Assembly: GCA_001784155.1 (NCBI GenBank)
Contig: MFPL01000011.1
Coordinates: 1 to 58,284 of the forward strand
Length of the DNA stretch: 58,284 nucleotides
Source of the DNA: Candidatus Levybacteria bacterium RIFCSPLOWO2_12_FULL_41_12
GTDB taxonomy: Bacteria; Patescibacteriota; Microgenomatia; Levybacterales; UBA12049
Reading direction: 5' to 3'
Positions 1 to 6,842 of the stretch are shown here, in pieces (within the stretch, counting starts at the first letter, position 1; the number at the start of each line of letters is the position of its first letter). The notes under the pieces were generated by a model. That model did not search any database, was not told where the DNA came from, and saw only the letters and a list, made by a program, of their open reading frames with translations. Position numbers and translations under genes: made by a program.

Positions 1-68
1 AATAGGTTTTCTGATCGCAAAGAAGAATATAAATATGCCAAGGCATACCTTGAAAAAATGGGTCAGCA

Positions 69-90
69 AACCCTGAGCTTGTCGAATGGG
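69..90. repeat. REP-like palindrome (CCCTGAGC..GTCGAAGGG family)
   Basis: The bases CCCTGAGCTTGTCGAATGGG belong to a short imperfect palindrome family. Related copies appear near 4068, 18528 and 51662 in this window. This copy abuts the 3' end of tRNA-His. Confidence 0.55.
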
Positions 91-161
91 TGGATGACGG
101 GGATCGAACCCGCGGCCGCCTGGACCACAACCAGGTGCTCTACCACTGAGCTACATCCACC
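89..161 (-). tRNA. tRNA-His (anticodon GTG)
   Basis: A complete cloverleaf on the minus strand: acceptor GTGGATG pairs with CATCCAC, the anticodon loop is TTGTGGT and the T loop is TTCGATC. Base 161 supplies the extra G-1 opposite C73 expected of tRNA-His. No full CCA is encoded. The GIY-YIG ORF upstream reads into its first 22 bases and stops at the TAG of the D-loop. Confidence 0.95.
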
Positions 162-418
162 ATGTTTGCATAAATCTCGTCTCTAACTTCTCTTCCTGAC
201 CCACTTTTAAAGTATTTTTCTAAAGTCCTTGCTTCTAACCTACTATTAACCACTTCTACATGTATCATTTCAAACGGTCCTCTATTTAATGTGGACTTAG
301 TCGAAATATTACCCTTATCATGTTGAGCAAGCCTTCGATTTATATTATCAGTAAATCCCGTATAAAACTTACCGTCCTTTATGCTTCTTAAGATGTAAAC
401 GCAATATTCGGTTTTCAA
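140..418 (-). CDS. GIY-YIG nuclease-domain mini-protein reading into tRNA-His
   Basis: A 92-residue single-domain protein of the GIY-YIG family (UPF0213/UvrC-N-like). The VYI and YTG strands lie near residues 7-20, the conserved Arg pair near 28, and the Glu in a LEKYFKS segment near 68. The family makes metal-dependent DNA strand breaks; the target of this one is not known. The start appears to be TTG at 418, directly after a damaged copy of the tRNA-His 5' part, and the last seven residues (MVDVAQW) are encoded by the intact tRNA itself. This placement between a partial and a whole tRNA copy suggests insertion into the tRNA gene. Family is secure; a mobile function is inference. Confidence 0.8.
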   Translation of the reverse strand: MKTEYCVYILRSIKDGKFYTGFTDNINRRLAQHDKGNISTKSTLNRGPFEMIHVEVVNSRLEARTLEKYFKSGSGREVRDEIYANMVDVAQW

Positions 419-466
419 TGCTCTACACTGACCTGCCTGCCGGCAGGCAGGGCTACATCCACCATG
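419..466 (-). pseudogene. Decayed 5' fragment of tRNA-His carrying a palindrome
   Basis: On the minus strand the bases CATGGTGGATGTAGC repeat exactly the start of the intact tRNA-His and its flank. Then comes a perfect 20-base palindrome, then TCAGTGTAGAGCA, matching the D-arm with one base lost. The GIY-YIG start codon follows directly. A TATAAT box lies 8 bases upstream, so the native tRNA promoter seems to precede this fragment and not the intact copy. Confidence 0.75.
432..451. repeat. Perfect 20-bp palindrome CCTGCCTGCCGGCAGGCAGG
   Basis: A perfect self-complementary sequence inserted in the D-arm of the tRNA-His fragment. Related CCTGCCGG/GGCAGG palindromes occur in pheS (near 24650) and in front of tyrS (29177). 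Confidence 0.8.
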
Positions 467-545
467 CCTAAATTATATCATCTTTTTAAACCTTGATGTA
501 GATATTTGGAATTGACGTTATTTGAAATATAAGTCACAATTACCC

Positions 546-551
546 TATAAT
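546..551 (+). promoter_or_regulatory. -10 box TATAAT of the HAD gene
   Basis: TATAAT at 546-551 with TTGAAA 18 bp upstream. The ORF-track ATG at 550 overlaps this box, so the ATG at 559 is the workable start, giving a leaderless or nearly leaderless message. Confidence 0.65.
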
Positions 552-558
552 GCAGCAC

Positions 559-1443
559 ATGAAAGAAAGGCTTGGCGAAGGAGTTGTCGATGAAGTATAT
601 TTTTTTGATGTAGATGGAGTGATAACCGTTCCTGACTCCCGTCAGTTTGACAGAGAAATAATGGAAGATATTGCCAGACGTCTTTCGCAGGGAGAACCTG
701 TAATTTTAAATACCGGAAGATCCATATCTTGGATTCAAACTAGAATAATAGCAAGACTTATCCATGCACACAATCTTAAGGATAACTCATCGCTTGCGAA
801 CTTGTTTGTCGTTGGAGAAAAGGGCGGAACCTGGCTAACCCTAGATGAGGACGGACTAATGCATGAGCACAGAGATGACTCTATATCTGTCCCCCAAGAT
901 TTACAAGACGAAGTTAGGCTTGTTGTGGAAGAAAGATTTCCTAAAACTATGTTTTTTGATAGAACTAAACATACTATGATTTCTGTCGAAATGAATGAGG
1001 TTAACGATAGGAGATATGAGGGAGAATTGAGTCTAGAAGCGTTTGAGAGAGATCAGATAAGATTAGTAGAAGTTTTGGGTGAAATTTTGAAAAAAAGAGG
1101 ACTCGATAAAATTTTAGAGATAGACCCTACTACAATTGCAACAGATATACAAAACAAAAAAGTTGGCAAGGATTTTGCGGCAAGAAAAGCAATAGCTTGG
1201 CTTGAAGCAAAGGGATTTAAATCAGAAAGATTTGTCGCTGTAGGCGACAGTAAATCAGACCTCGCAACGGCAGAGGAATTGCATAATAACGGGTACGATG
1301 TTCAGTTTGTTTTTGTTGGAGCGGAGTCAGATAGGGAAGACATTCAAAGAGGTAATCCTGTTTTCCCGATTTTTTTTCCAGAGGGCAAATTTAATAAAGG
1401 CACAGTAGAATTCTTAAGAAGAAAAACAAGTCAAGTCTTGTAG
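559..1443 (+). CDS. HAD-superfamily hydrolase, trehalose/sucrose-phosphatase-like
   Basis: About 294 residues. HAD motif I is FFDVDGVI near residue 15, motif II is LNTGRS near 50, and motif IV is VGDSKSDLATA near 230, with a cap region between as in Cof/SPP-type phosphatases. It is expected to be a soluble Mg-dependent phosphatase; the substrate cannot be read from the sequence. The start at 559 is chosen because the -10 box overlaps the earlier ATG. Its 3' end overlaps that of nadE by 13 bases (convergent). It could equally act on sugar or nucleotide phosphates. Confidence 0.8.
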   Translation: MKERLGEGVVDEVYFFDVDGVITVPDSRQFDREIMEDIARRLSQGEPVILNTGRSISWIQTRIIARLIHAHNLKDNSSLANLFVVGEKGGTWLTLDEDGLMHEHRDDSISVPQDLQDEVRLVVEERFPKTMFFDRTKHTMISVEMNEVNDRRYEGELSLEAFERDQIRLVEVLGEILKKRGLDKILEIDPTTIATDIQNKKVGKDFAARKAIAWLEAKGFKSERFVAVGDSKSDLATAEELHNNGYDVQFVFVGAESDREDIQRGNPVFPIFFPEGKFNKGTVEFLRRKTSQVL

Positions 1444-2201
1444 GGGGTGTGGTGTTTATAGGAATTGTTCTTGGCAAACTCGATAATTTTTTTCGCATTA
1501 GCAAATCCTAATTTTTCAATTTCCTCCAAACTTTTCTTCTCATTAAAATATAAGTAGAGAACCGGATCTGCTTCCTTATAAGAAAATCCAAATTCTCCCT
1601 CGTCTGTTTGATTTTCCCAAAGATTGGCAGAGGGAGGTTTGTTAATTATTGAAACCGGCACGCTTAAATACTTCGCAAGTTCATAAACTTGAGTTTTATA
1701 AAGATGTAAAATTGGCTCGAAATCCGAAGCCTCATCACCAAACCTTGTATAGTAGCCAAGCAGTTTTTCGGATCTGTTTTCGGTTCCGCACACTAATGCG
1801 TCAAGTTTTTTCGCCATATCATACAGAACCGTCATTCGGACTCTTGTCATAACATTTCCGCGTCTTAATGTGTCTTCCTCTGGAATTTTTAATTCTCCGA
1901 TAATTTTGTCCGCCATTTGCTTTATTGAAAGACTTGTTAAGTAATTGCTTGGAATACCCGCTCCTTTCAAAGCCTCTTCCGTGTCAAGTGACTTATCTTC
2001 AAAATATGGGAGACTAACCGGGTGAATATTATCAGGACCGAGCACGCGAGCGAGGAGATTTAGGCTAACAGATGAATCTACCCCACCTGACAATCCCAAA
2101 ACCACATTTTGCTTATTTTGCATGCCTAGTGTATCTTTTATAAAACTTGTTATTTTTTTAATCTGTTCTTCGGGATTTATGGAAAGCAAACTATCGCCCA
2201 T
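1431..2201 (-). CDS. nadE: NH3-dependent NAD+ synthetase
   Basis: 256 residues. The ATP-pyrophosphatase P-loop LGLSGGVDSS is near residue 37, and the C-terminal half carries the deamido-NAD and ATP-binding residues of the NadE family (GTENRSEKLLGY near 140). It amidates deamido-NAD with ammonia in the last step of NAD synthesis. There is no glutaminase domain, so free ammonia is the likely donor. It overlaps the end of nadD by 11 bases, a translationally coupled pair holding the last two steps of the pathway. Confidence 0.93.
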   Translation of the reverse strand: MGDSLLSINPEEQIKKITSFIKDTLGMQNKQNVVLGLSGGVDSSVSLNLLARVLGPDNIHPVSLPYFEDKSLDTEEALKGAGIPSNYLTSLSIKQMADKIIGELKIPEEDTLRRGNVMTRVRMTVLYDMAKKLDALVCGTENRSEKLLGYYTRFGDEASDFEPILHLYKTQVYELAKYLSVPVSIINKPPSANLWENQTDEGEFGFSYKEADPVLYLYFNEKKSLEEIEKLGFANAKKIIEFAKNNSYKHHTPYKT

Positions 2202-2751
2202 ATAACTTATGTTTAATTATATACTCTTCCACCTCCGGCGGAACAAAATTTTTTATAGACTTTCGTTCCTTCAAAAGCTTTCTGATTTCAGTTGATGAAA
2301 TATCAAATTGCGAGTTAGTCTCAAGTCGTTCAAAACCTTTAGGCAATTTTTGGAGAATTGGATATCCCGGCCTAGGATAAACCAAAAAAGTAGCAAAATG
2401 TGTAAGTTTTTCAGGATCCTTCCACCTGTAAAGTTCATATAGAATATCGGATCCAATTATCCAGAAAAGGTCGGCACCGAGTTCTTTTTTCAATATTTTC
2501 AAACTGTCAATCGTTCGTACTGTTTTGTTTTTTATTTCAATATCCGAAACGTCTGTTTTATCCTGCAAGATGGACCTAAGCATTGCTATTCTAGCTTTGG
2601 AAGATGCAATTACCTCCGTCCATGGATGTTTATATACGGGGATAAAAAGGAATTTATCAATGTCCGGACGCTTTTTCAAAACTTCTTCCGCGATCTTTAA
2701 GTGACCTGTGTGAGGAGGATCAAAGCTTCCTCCTAAAATAGCAATCTTCAT
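2191..2751 (-). CDS. nadD: Nicotinate-nucleotide adenylyltransferase
   Basis: 186 residues with the nucleotidyltransferase signature GGSFDPPHTGHL at residues 7-18 and ISSTEIRKLL near 152, both typical of NadD. It converts nicotinate mononucleotide and ATP to deamido-NAD for NadE next door. A TATACT box lies 7 bases before the ATG on the minus strand, fitting a leaderless message for the nadD-nadE operon. Confidence 0.93.
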   Translation of the reverse strand: MKIAILGGSFDPPHTGHLKIAEEVLKKRPDIDKFLFIPVYKHPWTEVIASSKARIAMLRSILQDKTDVSDIEIKNKTVRTIDSLKILKKELGADLFWIIGSDILYELYRWKDPEKLTHFATFLVYPRPGYPILQKLPKGFERLETNSQFDISSTEIRKLLKERKSIKNFVPPEVEEYIIKHKLYGR

Positions 2752-2863
2752 CTCGGAAAGTATAGCATATCAAGTTTGATTTTAGACCTGTTTCAAGGTA
2801 AAATACAACTATAGTTCCTGGTTTTCATTGAAAATTGAAAATTAAGAATTGAAAATTGTTTTA

Positions 2864-2936
2864 GGCCCTGTAGCTCAACGGATAGAGCGAGTGCGTTCTA
2901 AGCACCAGGTTGGGGGTTCGATTCCCTCCAGGGTCG
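2864..2936 (+). tRNA. tRNA-Arg (anticodon TCT)
   Basis: A full cloverleaf with acceptor GGCCCTG/CAGGGTC, anticodon loop GTTCTAA and T loop TTCGATT. The discriminator is G and CCA is not encoded. Confidence 0.95.
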
Positions 2937-2990
2937 CAATTCCCCTTTCCAATCCTCTCTTGCTATTTGACTTTTGATATACTAAATTAA

Positions 2991-3980
2991 GTGTATAACC
3001 CATTGTTTAATTACGTTCTTCAAAATCAATTTATAGCGGCGATCCTTCTCCTGGGGTTGGGAATTTTCCTCTGGGAGGTAAAAGATATTCTTATTGCGGT
3101 ATTTATAGCCTACGTTCTCATGGCATCCCTCTATCCTGCTGCAAAGTATTTGATGGCAAGAAAAGTGCCCAAAATTATTGCGATCACGGTTCCATATCTG
3201 CTGGTCCTAGCATTCGTAGTTCTCCTTATTTTACCACTTCTTCCATTCTTCGTATCTCAAATTCAGGCACTTTTTGAGAATCTTCCGTTGTATGTTAAGC
3301 AGTCTTCAGAAGTTCTGGGAATAGATATCAATCTGACGCGTATAAACAGTTATCTTAACGGTTCATTCACCGGTCTTACACAAAATGCTTTTGCGGTTAC
3401 CGGCAAAATATTCGGAGGAGTTTTCTCGATTATCACAATTCTTATAGTCAGCTTCTACCTTCTTGTTTATCATGATAAGCTGGATCGCTTCGCCATAGCA
3501 TTCTTCCCAAGGAATTTAGAACCTGCAGTAGCCAGGGTAATCGCACAAATCGAAGAGAAGCTTGGAGCATGGCTTCGAGGACAAGTCTTTCTATCTTTTG
3601 CTGTAGGGGGAATTACATGGCTTACTCTCACCGTGCTTGGAATCCCATTCGCGCTTCCACTGGCGCTCCTTGCGGGAATTCTTGAAATAGTACCCACCAT
3701 GGGACCTATTATCGCAGCTATCCCTGCAGTTATAGTGGCTTTTTCAATATCTCCAACGCTGGCAGGTATTACAGTTCTGGCTTATATAGGAATTCAGCTC
3801 GCAGAAAATAATCTTCTTGTACCTAAAATAATGCAAAAAGCCGTCGGCCTTAACCCGATTATAGTTATAACAACTATTCTTATCGGGGCGAAGACGATGG
3901 GAGTCTTGGGAGCGCTTCTCGCAGTTCCCTTCCTGTCTGTTGTAATTATTATCTACAAAGCGATGCGAAACCTCGAATAA
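2991..3980 (+). CDS. AI-2E family (PerM/YdiK-type) membrane permease
   Basis: 329 residues, very hydrophobic, with about seven or eight membrane spans. The family's C-terminal signature region is visible: a LEIVPTMGPIIAAIPA stretch near 235 and a conserved NNLLVPKIMQ segment near 275. Members include AI-2 exporters and Na+/H+ antiporters, so the substrate is open. The GTG start at 2991 lies 7 bases after TATACT, consistent with leaderless translation. It stands alone, between tRNA-Arg and the tRNA-Gly region. Confidence 0.85.
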   Translation: MYNPLFNYVLQNQFIAAILLLGLGIFLWEVKDILIAVFIAYVLMASLYPAAKYLMARKVPKIIAITVPYLLVLAFVVLLILPLLPFFVSQIQALFENLPLYVKQSSEVLGIDINLTRINSYLNGSFTGLTQNAFAVTGKIFGGVFSIITILIVSFYLLVYHDKLDRFAIAFFPRNLEPAVARVIAQIEEKLGAWLRGQVFLSFAVGGITWLTLTVLGIPFALPLALLAGILEIVPTMGPIIAAIPAVIVAFSISPTLAGITVLAYIGIQLAENNLLVPKIMQKAVGLNPIIVITTILIGAKTMGVLGALLAVPFLSVVIIIYKAMRNLE

Positions 3981-4225
3981 TTTGAGCGGGATAGGGGAGT
4001 TACTTCGATTTCACTCAGTATAAACTTCTCCTCCCCCAAACTATAATTCGTTAGTCTCACGCGAATGGTGAGCCTGTCGAATCCAGAGCGTGATAGGGGA
4101 GTCGAAGTCACAAGTTCTGCTCCGCAGCCTCGCGACCCCGCCTCCGAACTAATGTTCGTCCGGCAGGTTCGACTACCATCAAAAAAAGAATTTCCTAGAA
4201 CTTTCGTTCTAAAAAATTCTCTTTG
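3981..4225 (-). repeat. Two decayed copies of the tRNA-Gly 3' end
   Basis: The 20 bases TTTGAGCGGGATAGGGGAGT at 3981-4000 are identical to the tRNA-Gly 3' border at 4222-4241. A further related copy (AGAGCGTGATAGGGGAGTCGA) lies at 4085-4105. Between them are palindromic scraps, including GTGAGCCTGTCGAATCC and GTCCGGCAGG. The 105-residue ORF on the minus strand here is an artefact. No gene is seen. Confidence 0.65.
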
Positions 4226-4296
4226 AGCGGGATAGGGGAGTCGAACCCCTCTTTTTTGCTTGGAAAGCAAATGTTGAGCCGATCAACTAATCCCGC
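4226..4296 (-). tRNA. tRNA-Gly (anticodon TCC)
   Basis: Acceptor GCGGGAT/ATCCCGC, anticodon stem TTTGC/GCAAA around the TCC anticodon, T loop TTCGACT and discriminator T. It is intact and lies at the right edge of a region with 3'-end duplicates. Confidence 0.93.
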
Positions 4297-4331
4297 AGCG
4301 ATTATTATTTTACCTTAAAAACAGTAGGAGA

Positions 4332-4847
4332 TCAAAGACGGCCAGCAAGATAAGCTTCTGCAACATCGGTTGGGGTAAGAGAAGACAAATTTAACCCCTT
4401 CTCACCTAAGCTATCTGATACTCTTCTTACCATACCTTCCCCTTTTTCAATAAAATGGTCACGGGCTGCAAAAGAACTCACTCCAGAACCAAGCCCGATC
4501 ATCACAATGTTTATAAGAAACTCCCTTGCTAGAGGATTAACTACCTCTTCGAACGTATGCTTCAGGTGATAATCGGACACAGCTCTTGCCTCCTGTGACC
4601 CCGGAATAAAACGGCCTAATGTGGTTATGCGTTCCGCAAATTGAGGAAAGTCCGTCTCAGCTTTTTGCCAAGCTCTTGCCCTTTCATCTCCTGACGGCTT
4701 TCCATGTTTTGTTACTGGATACTCCCTAAAGTAGTCTAATTGATAAGCTTCTGCTACTTCACCTGCGGCTAGTCTTCTTAGAGTAACCCTGTCAACCTCC
4801 ACAGCCTCCCGAACCGCTACTGCTTGCGAATCTTTTACTTCAGTCAT
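4332..4847 (-). CDS. Hypothetical protein, 171 aa
   Basis: I do not recognise the family. The protein is soluble-looking and mostly helical, with a charged N-terminal half and a short hydrophobic stretch (INIVMIGLGSGVSSFAA) near residues 113-130 that is too weak to be a sure membrane span. It lies between tRNA-Gly and tRNA-Pro on the same strand, starting 24 bases downstream of tRNA-Pro, so it may be transcribed with that tRNA. Codon use looks like its neighbours. No catalytic motif is visible. Confidence 0.6.
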   Translation of the reverse strand: MTEVKDSQAVAVREAVEVDRVTLRRLAAGEVAEAYQLDYFREYPVTKHGKPSGDERARAWQKAETDFPQFAERITTLGRFIPGSQEARAVSDYHLKHTFEEVVNPLAREFLINIVMIGLGSGVSSFAARDHFIEKGEGMVRRVSDSLGEKGLNLSSLTPTDVAEAYLAGRL

Positions 4848-4870
4848 ATTATTTTTCGCTTGTCGAAGTG

Positions 4871-4944
4871 TCGGGGACAGAGGACTCGAACCTCCGACCT
4901 CACGGTCCCAAACCGCGCGCTCTAGCCAACTGAGCTAGTCCCCG
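4871..4944 (-). tRNA. tRNA-Pro (anticodon TGG)
   Basis: Acceptor CGGGGAC/GTCCCCG with the C1-G72 pair typical of bacterial tRNA-Pro, anticodon loop TTTGGGA and discriminator A. A GIY-YIG gene ends 17 bases upstream of it. Confidence 0.95.
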
Positions 4945-4961
4945 TTCTTCAAAGAAGAATT

Positions 4962-5225
4962 CTATTTCAGTTTGGAATAATTATCAAGAATCAATCTCCT
5001 GAATCTATAGCCAATTCCAGACTTTAGAAATAGTTCTCTTTTACCTGCGCAAAGCTCACAATAAAAACTTTCAAAGTATATCAGCTCCCAAGGCTTATTA
5101 CTCTTTGTGTATGTCGATAAGCCACTATTATGTTCTTTTAACCTACTCTTTACATCCTTAATGGTAAGCCCAACGTATGTCTTCTTTGGACTTTTTAAAC
5201 TTTTCAGAATGTAAACGATATACAT
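4962..5225 (-). CDS. GIY-YIG nuclease-domain mini-protein between tRNA-Pro and tRNA-Leu
   Basis: 87 residues: YIVYILKSLK and YVGLT form the GIY-YIG strands in the first 20 residues, with the helical Arg near 28 and a Glu in GKRELFLKSG near 64. The family is a small single-domain nuclease. Unlike the other three in this window, it ends before the tRNA, with a small TTCTTC..GAAGAA hairpin between its stop and tRNA-Pro, and I see no convincing second tRNA fragment. It still sits in the same position, just upstream of and codirectional with a tRNA. Confidence 0.8.
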   Translation of the reverse strand: MYIVYILKSLKSPKKTYVGLTIKDVKSRLKEHNSGLSTYTKSNKPWELIYFESFYCELCAGKRELFLKSGIGYRFRRLILDNYSKLK

Positions 5226-5250
5226 CGAAAATCAAAGTACTGCTTTGCAG

Positions 5251-5333
5251 TACCGCGAAGAGGAGTCGAACCTCCACACCCGTTAGGGTAAAGGCTCTTA
5301 AGGCCTTCGTGTCTACCATTCCACCACCGCGGC
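5251..5333 (-). tRNA. tRNA-Leu (anticodon TAA)
   Basis: Long-variable-arm tRNA with acceptor GCCGCGG/TCGCGGT, anticodon loop CTTAAGA, variable arm CCTAACGGG and T loop TTCGACT. Two G-T pairs in the acceptor stem are tolerated. Confidence 0.93.
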
Positions 5334-5388
5334 GCACTCCTATTTTACATTAGATAGGCGTGGGTATCAACTATAGGCATCTTTATGC

Positions 5389-5394
5389 TATAAT
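5389..5394 (+). promoter_or_regulatory. -10 box TATAAT
   Basis: A TATAAT box 15 bases before the ATG of the 5410 gene. It leaves room for only a few untranslated bases. Confidence 0.5.
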
Positions 5395-5409
5395 CCAGCT
5401 TGTTTTAGA

Positions 5410-5889
5410 ATGAAAGATTTACAGCCAAAACCAGATAGTTATAAAAACCGTCAGCAAGCGGCCTCAGCGCTATTTGTTTTGGTCCATTTCTACCTTTTTC
5501 CGGACGGCGAAACAGACGCAGGTCAAGTTAGACAACGACAGTGGCGTTTTTTTGCAAGAAGATTTCCTCAATACCTAGAGGGAGCGGAGCTAGTAAGGCT
5601 TGCCGTAGAGAGAGGCATTAGGATTCATCGTTCCGTAGTAAGAGTGCCGGATTTTTTTAACGGTAGTCCTTCTGGTCCCAAACTTCTTAAACCGTTACTT
5701 CTTAGTAGGATTTTTCCGGACGGAGATCTACCAACCACTCTAGAAGGAAAGGAAGAGGCCCTCAGGACAGAAGCTGCGCAAATGCTAAGAGAAATTGGAA
5801 GAGCACGCGTGCAAACAGACGTATACGAAAGCACAATGACGGGACGCCTCCGGATTCCTCATGTGGATCGACATGTCGAAGTCGCCTAG
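5410..5889 (+). CDS. Hypothetical protein, 159 aa
   Basis: Family not recognised. It is a basic, soluble-looking protein with an aromatic-rich N-terminal part (LFVLVHFYLFPDG near 22-34), then Arg-rich helices, and no membrane span or signal peptide. Its stop overlaps the convergent stop of the D,D-carboxypeptidase gene by 3-4 bases. It carries its own promoter and no strong ribosome binding site, like the other orphan proteins in this window. Confidence 0.55.
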   Translation: MKDLQPKPDSYKNRQQAASALFVLVHFYLFPDGETDAGQVRQRQWRFFARRFPQYLEGAELVRLAVERGIRIHRSVVRVPDFFNGSPSGPKLLKPLLLSRIFPDGDLPTTLEGKEEALRTEAAQMLREIGRARVQTDVYESTMTGRLRIPHVDRHVEVA

Positions 5890-6842
5890 TTGTGAGGAGG
5901 GGGTTCAACCCCCGCAAGCCTAAGAGAATAATCTAGTAAATCTTTCATCTCCTGCCGTCTATTCTGACTTCCGAGAAGCACACCTATAATCTGATGCCCT
6001 CCGTAATCAATATAGGTAACTAGGCAAAGTCCTGCCTCAGGCGTATATCCGGTTTTCACTCCTTTTACTCCAGGGTAACTTGTCAAGAGGTTCGTATCGT
6101 TATACAGATAGAAGTATTTATGGTCTGAATTTCCCGGAATTTCTTTTTCGACTGTCGCTACAACTTTTCCAAAAAGAGAAAGATTTGATAGGCCGTAGCG
6201 CGTTATTATAAGAAGGTCCTTTGCTGTTGTATACTGCGCGCCGTCTCCTTCAAGCCCGGACGGATTGGTAAAATGGGTATTTGTAAGTCCAAGCGCCTCG
6301 GCTTTTTCATTCATCGCATCTATGAATGCGTTTCTACCTCCTTCGTAATTAGAGGCCAAAGCCTCTGCAGCGTCATTTCCCGAAGGAAGTATAAGCCCGT
6401 ACAAAAGCTCCTCTAGATGCATAACTTCTCCACTAGTCAGCCCCATGCTATTTTCTCCGACTATATCTGAATCATATACATAATACCTATCGTTTTCTTT
6501 TTTATGCTCTAGAGCTACTATTGCTGTCATAATTTTCGTAAGAGATGCCATGGGGTAACGCGCGTCAGAGTCTTTTTCATAAACTATTTCGTCTTCTGTC
6601 AGATCGTAAACAAGTGCTCCTTGTGCTGATATCTCTGGCTTTCCCGACGAAAACGATAGAACACCACCCCTTGAGGGTGACCATATATCAAGCGTGGAAA
6701 CTTGCCTGTTCTCAAGAAGGGTCAAAAAAAGAGGGACAGGCGATGTAATCTTTTCTTGAACCTCACCACTACGCGCGTAGAAAAAATAAAAGACTACGAA
6801 CAAAACTGCGAGAAGGGAAATCGGAAAAAGCTTTCTAAGCAT
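5886..6842 (-). CDS. dacA: D-alanyl-D-alanine carboxypeptidase (penicillin-binding protein 5/6 family)
   Basis: 318 residues. An N-terminal membrane anchor (residues 5-22) is followed by the S11 peptidase domain with all three active-site motifs: SLTK near residue 100, SGN near 158 and KTG near 270. It trims the terminal D-Ala from peptidoglycan stem peptides outside the membrane. It has no C-terminal amphipathic anchor like E. coli PBP5, so the N-terminal helix tethers it. It overlaps the end of the dehydrogenase gene by 8 bases and is last in the FKBP-dehydrogenase-dacA run. Confidence 0.92.
   Translation of the reverse strand: MLRKLFPISLLAVLFVVFYFFYARSGEVQEKITSPVPLFLTLLENRQVSTLDIWSPSRGGVLSFSSGKPEISAQGALVYDLTEDEIVYEKDSDARYPMASLTKIMTAIVALEHKKENDRYYVYDSDIVGENSMGLTSGEVMHLEELLYGLILPSGNDAAEALASNYEGGRNAFIDAMNEKAEALGLTNTHFTNPSGLEGDGAQYTTAKDLLIITRYGLSNLSLFGKVVATVEKEIPGNSDHKYFYLYNDTNLLTSYPGVKGVKTGYTPEAGLCLVTYIDYGGHQIIGVLLGSQNRRQEMKDLLDYSLRLAGVEPPPHN

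Larger units (their letters stand above)
1..183 (+). other. Possible 3' end of a truncated coding frame
   Basis: Frame 1 is open from the window edge to a stop at 181-183 and begins NRFSDRKEEYKYAKAYLEKM, which reads like the charged C-terminal tail of a real protein. From about base 69 it runs through a REP-like palindrome and then antisense through tRNA-His, so only the first 20 or so codons can be genuine. I do not recognise the family. It may be the relic of a gene disrupted by the palindrome. Confidence 0.2.

Noticed and set aside
2840-2862. GAAAATTGAAAATTAAGAATTG run before tRNA-Arg as a repeat element
   Set aside because: A simple A/T-rich tandem of a few units; nothing suggests more than slippage.
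3953-4270. 105-residue minus-strand ORF
   Set aside because: It runs through tRNA-Gly and its duplicated 3' ends; the composition reflects tRNA and palindrome sequence.
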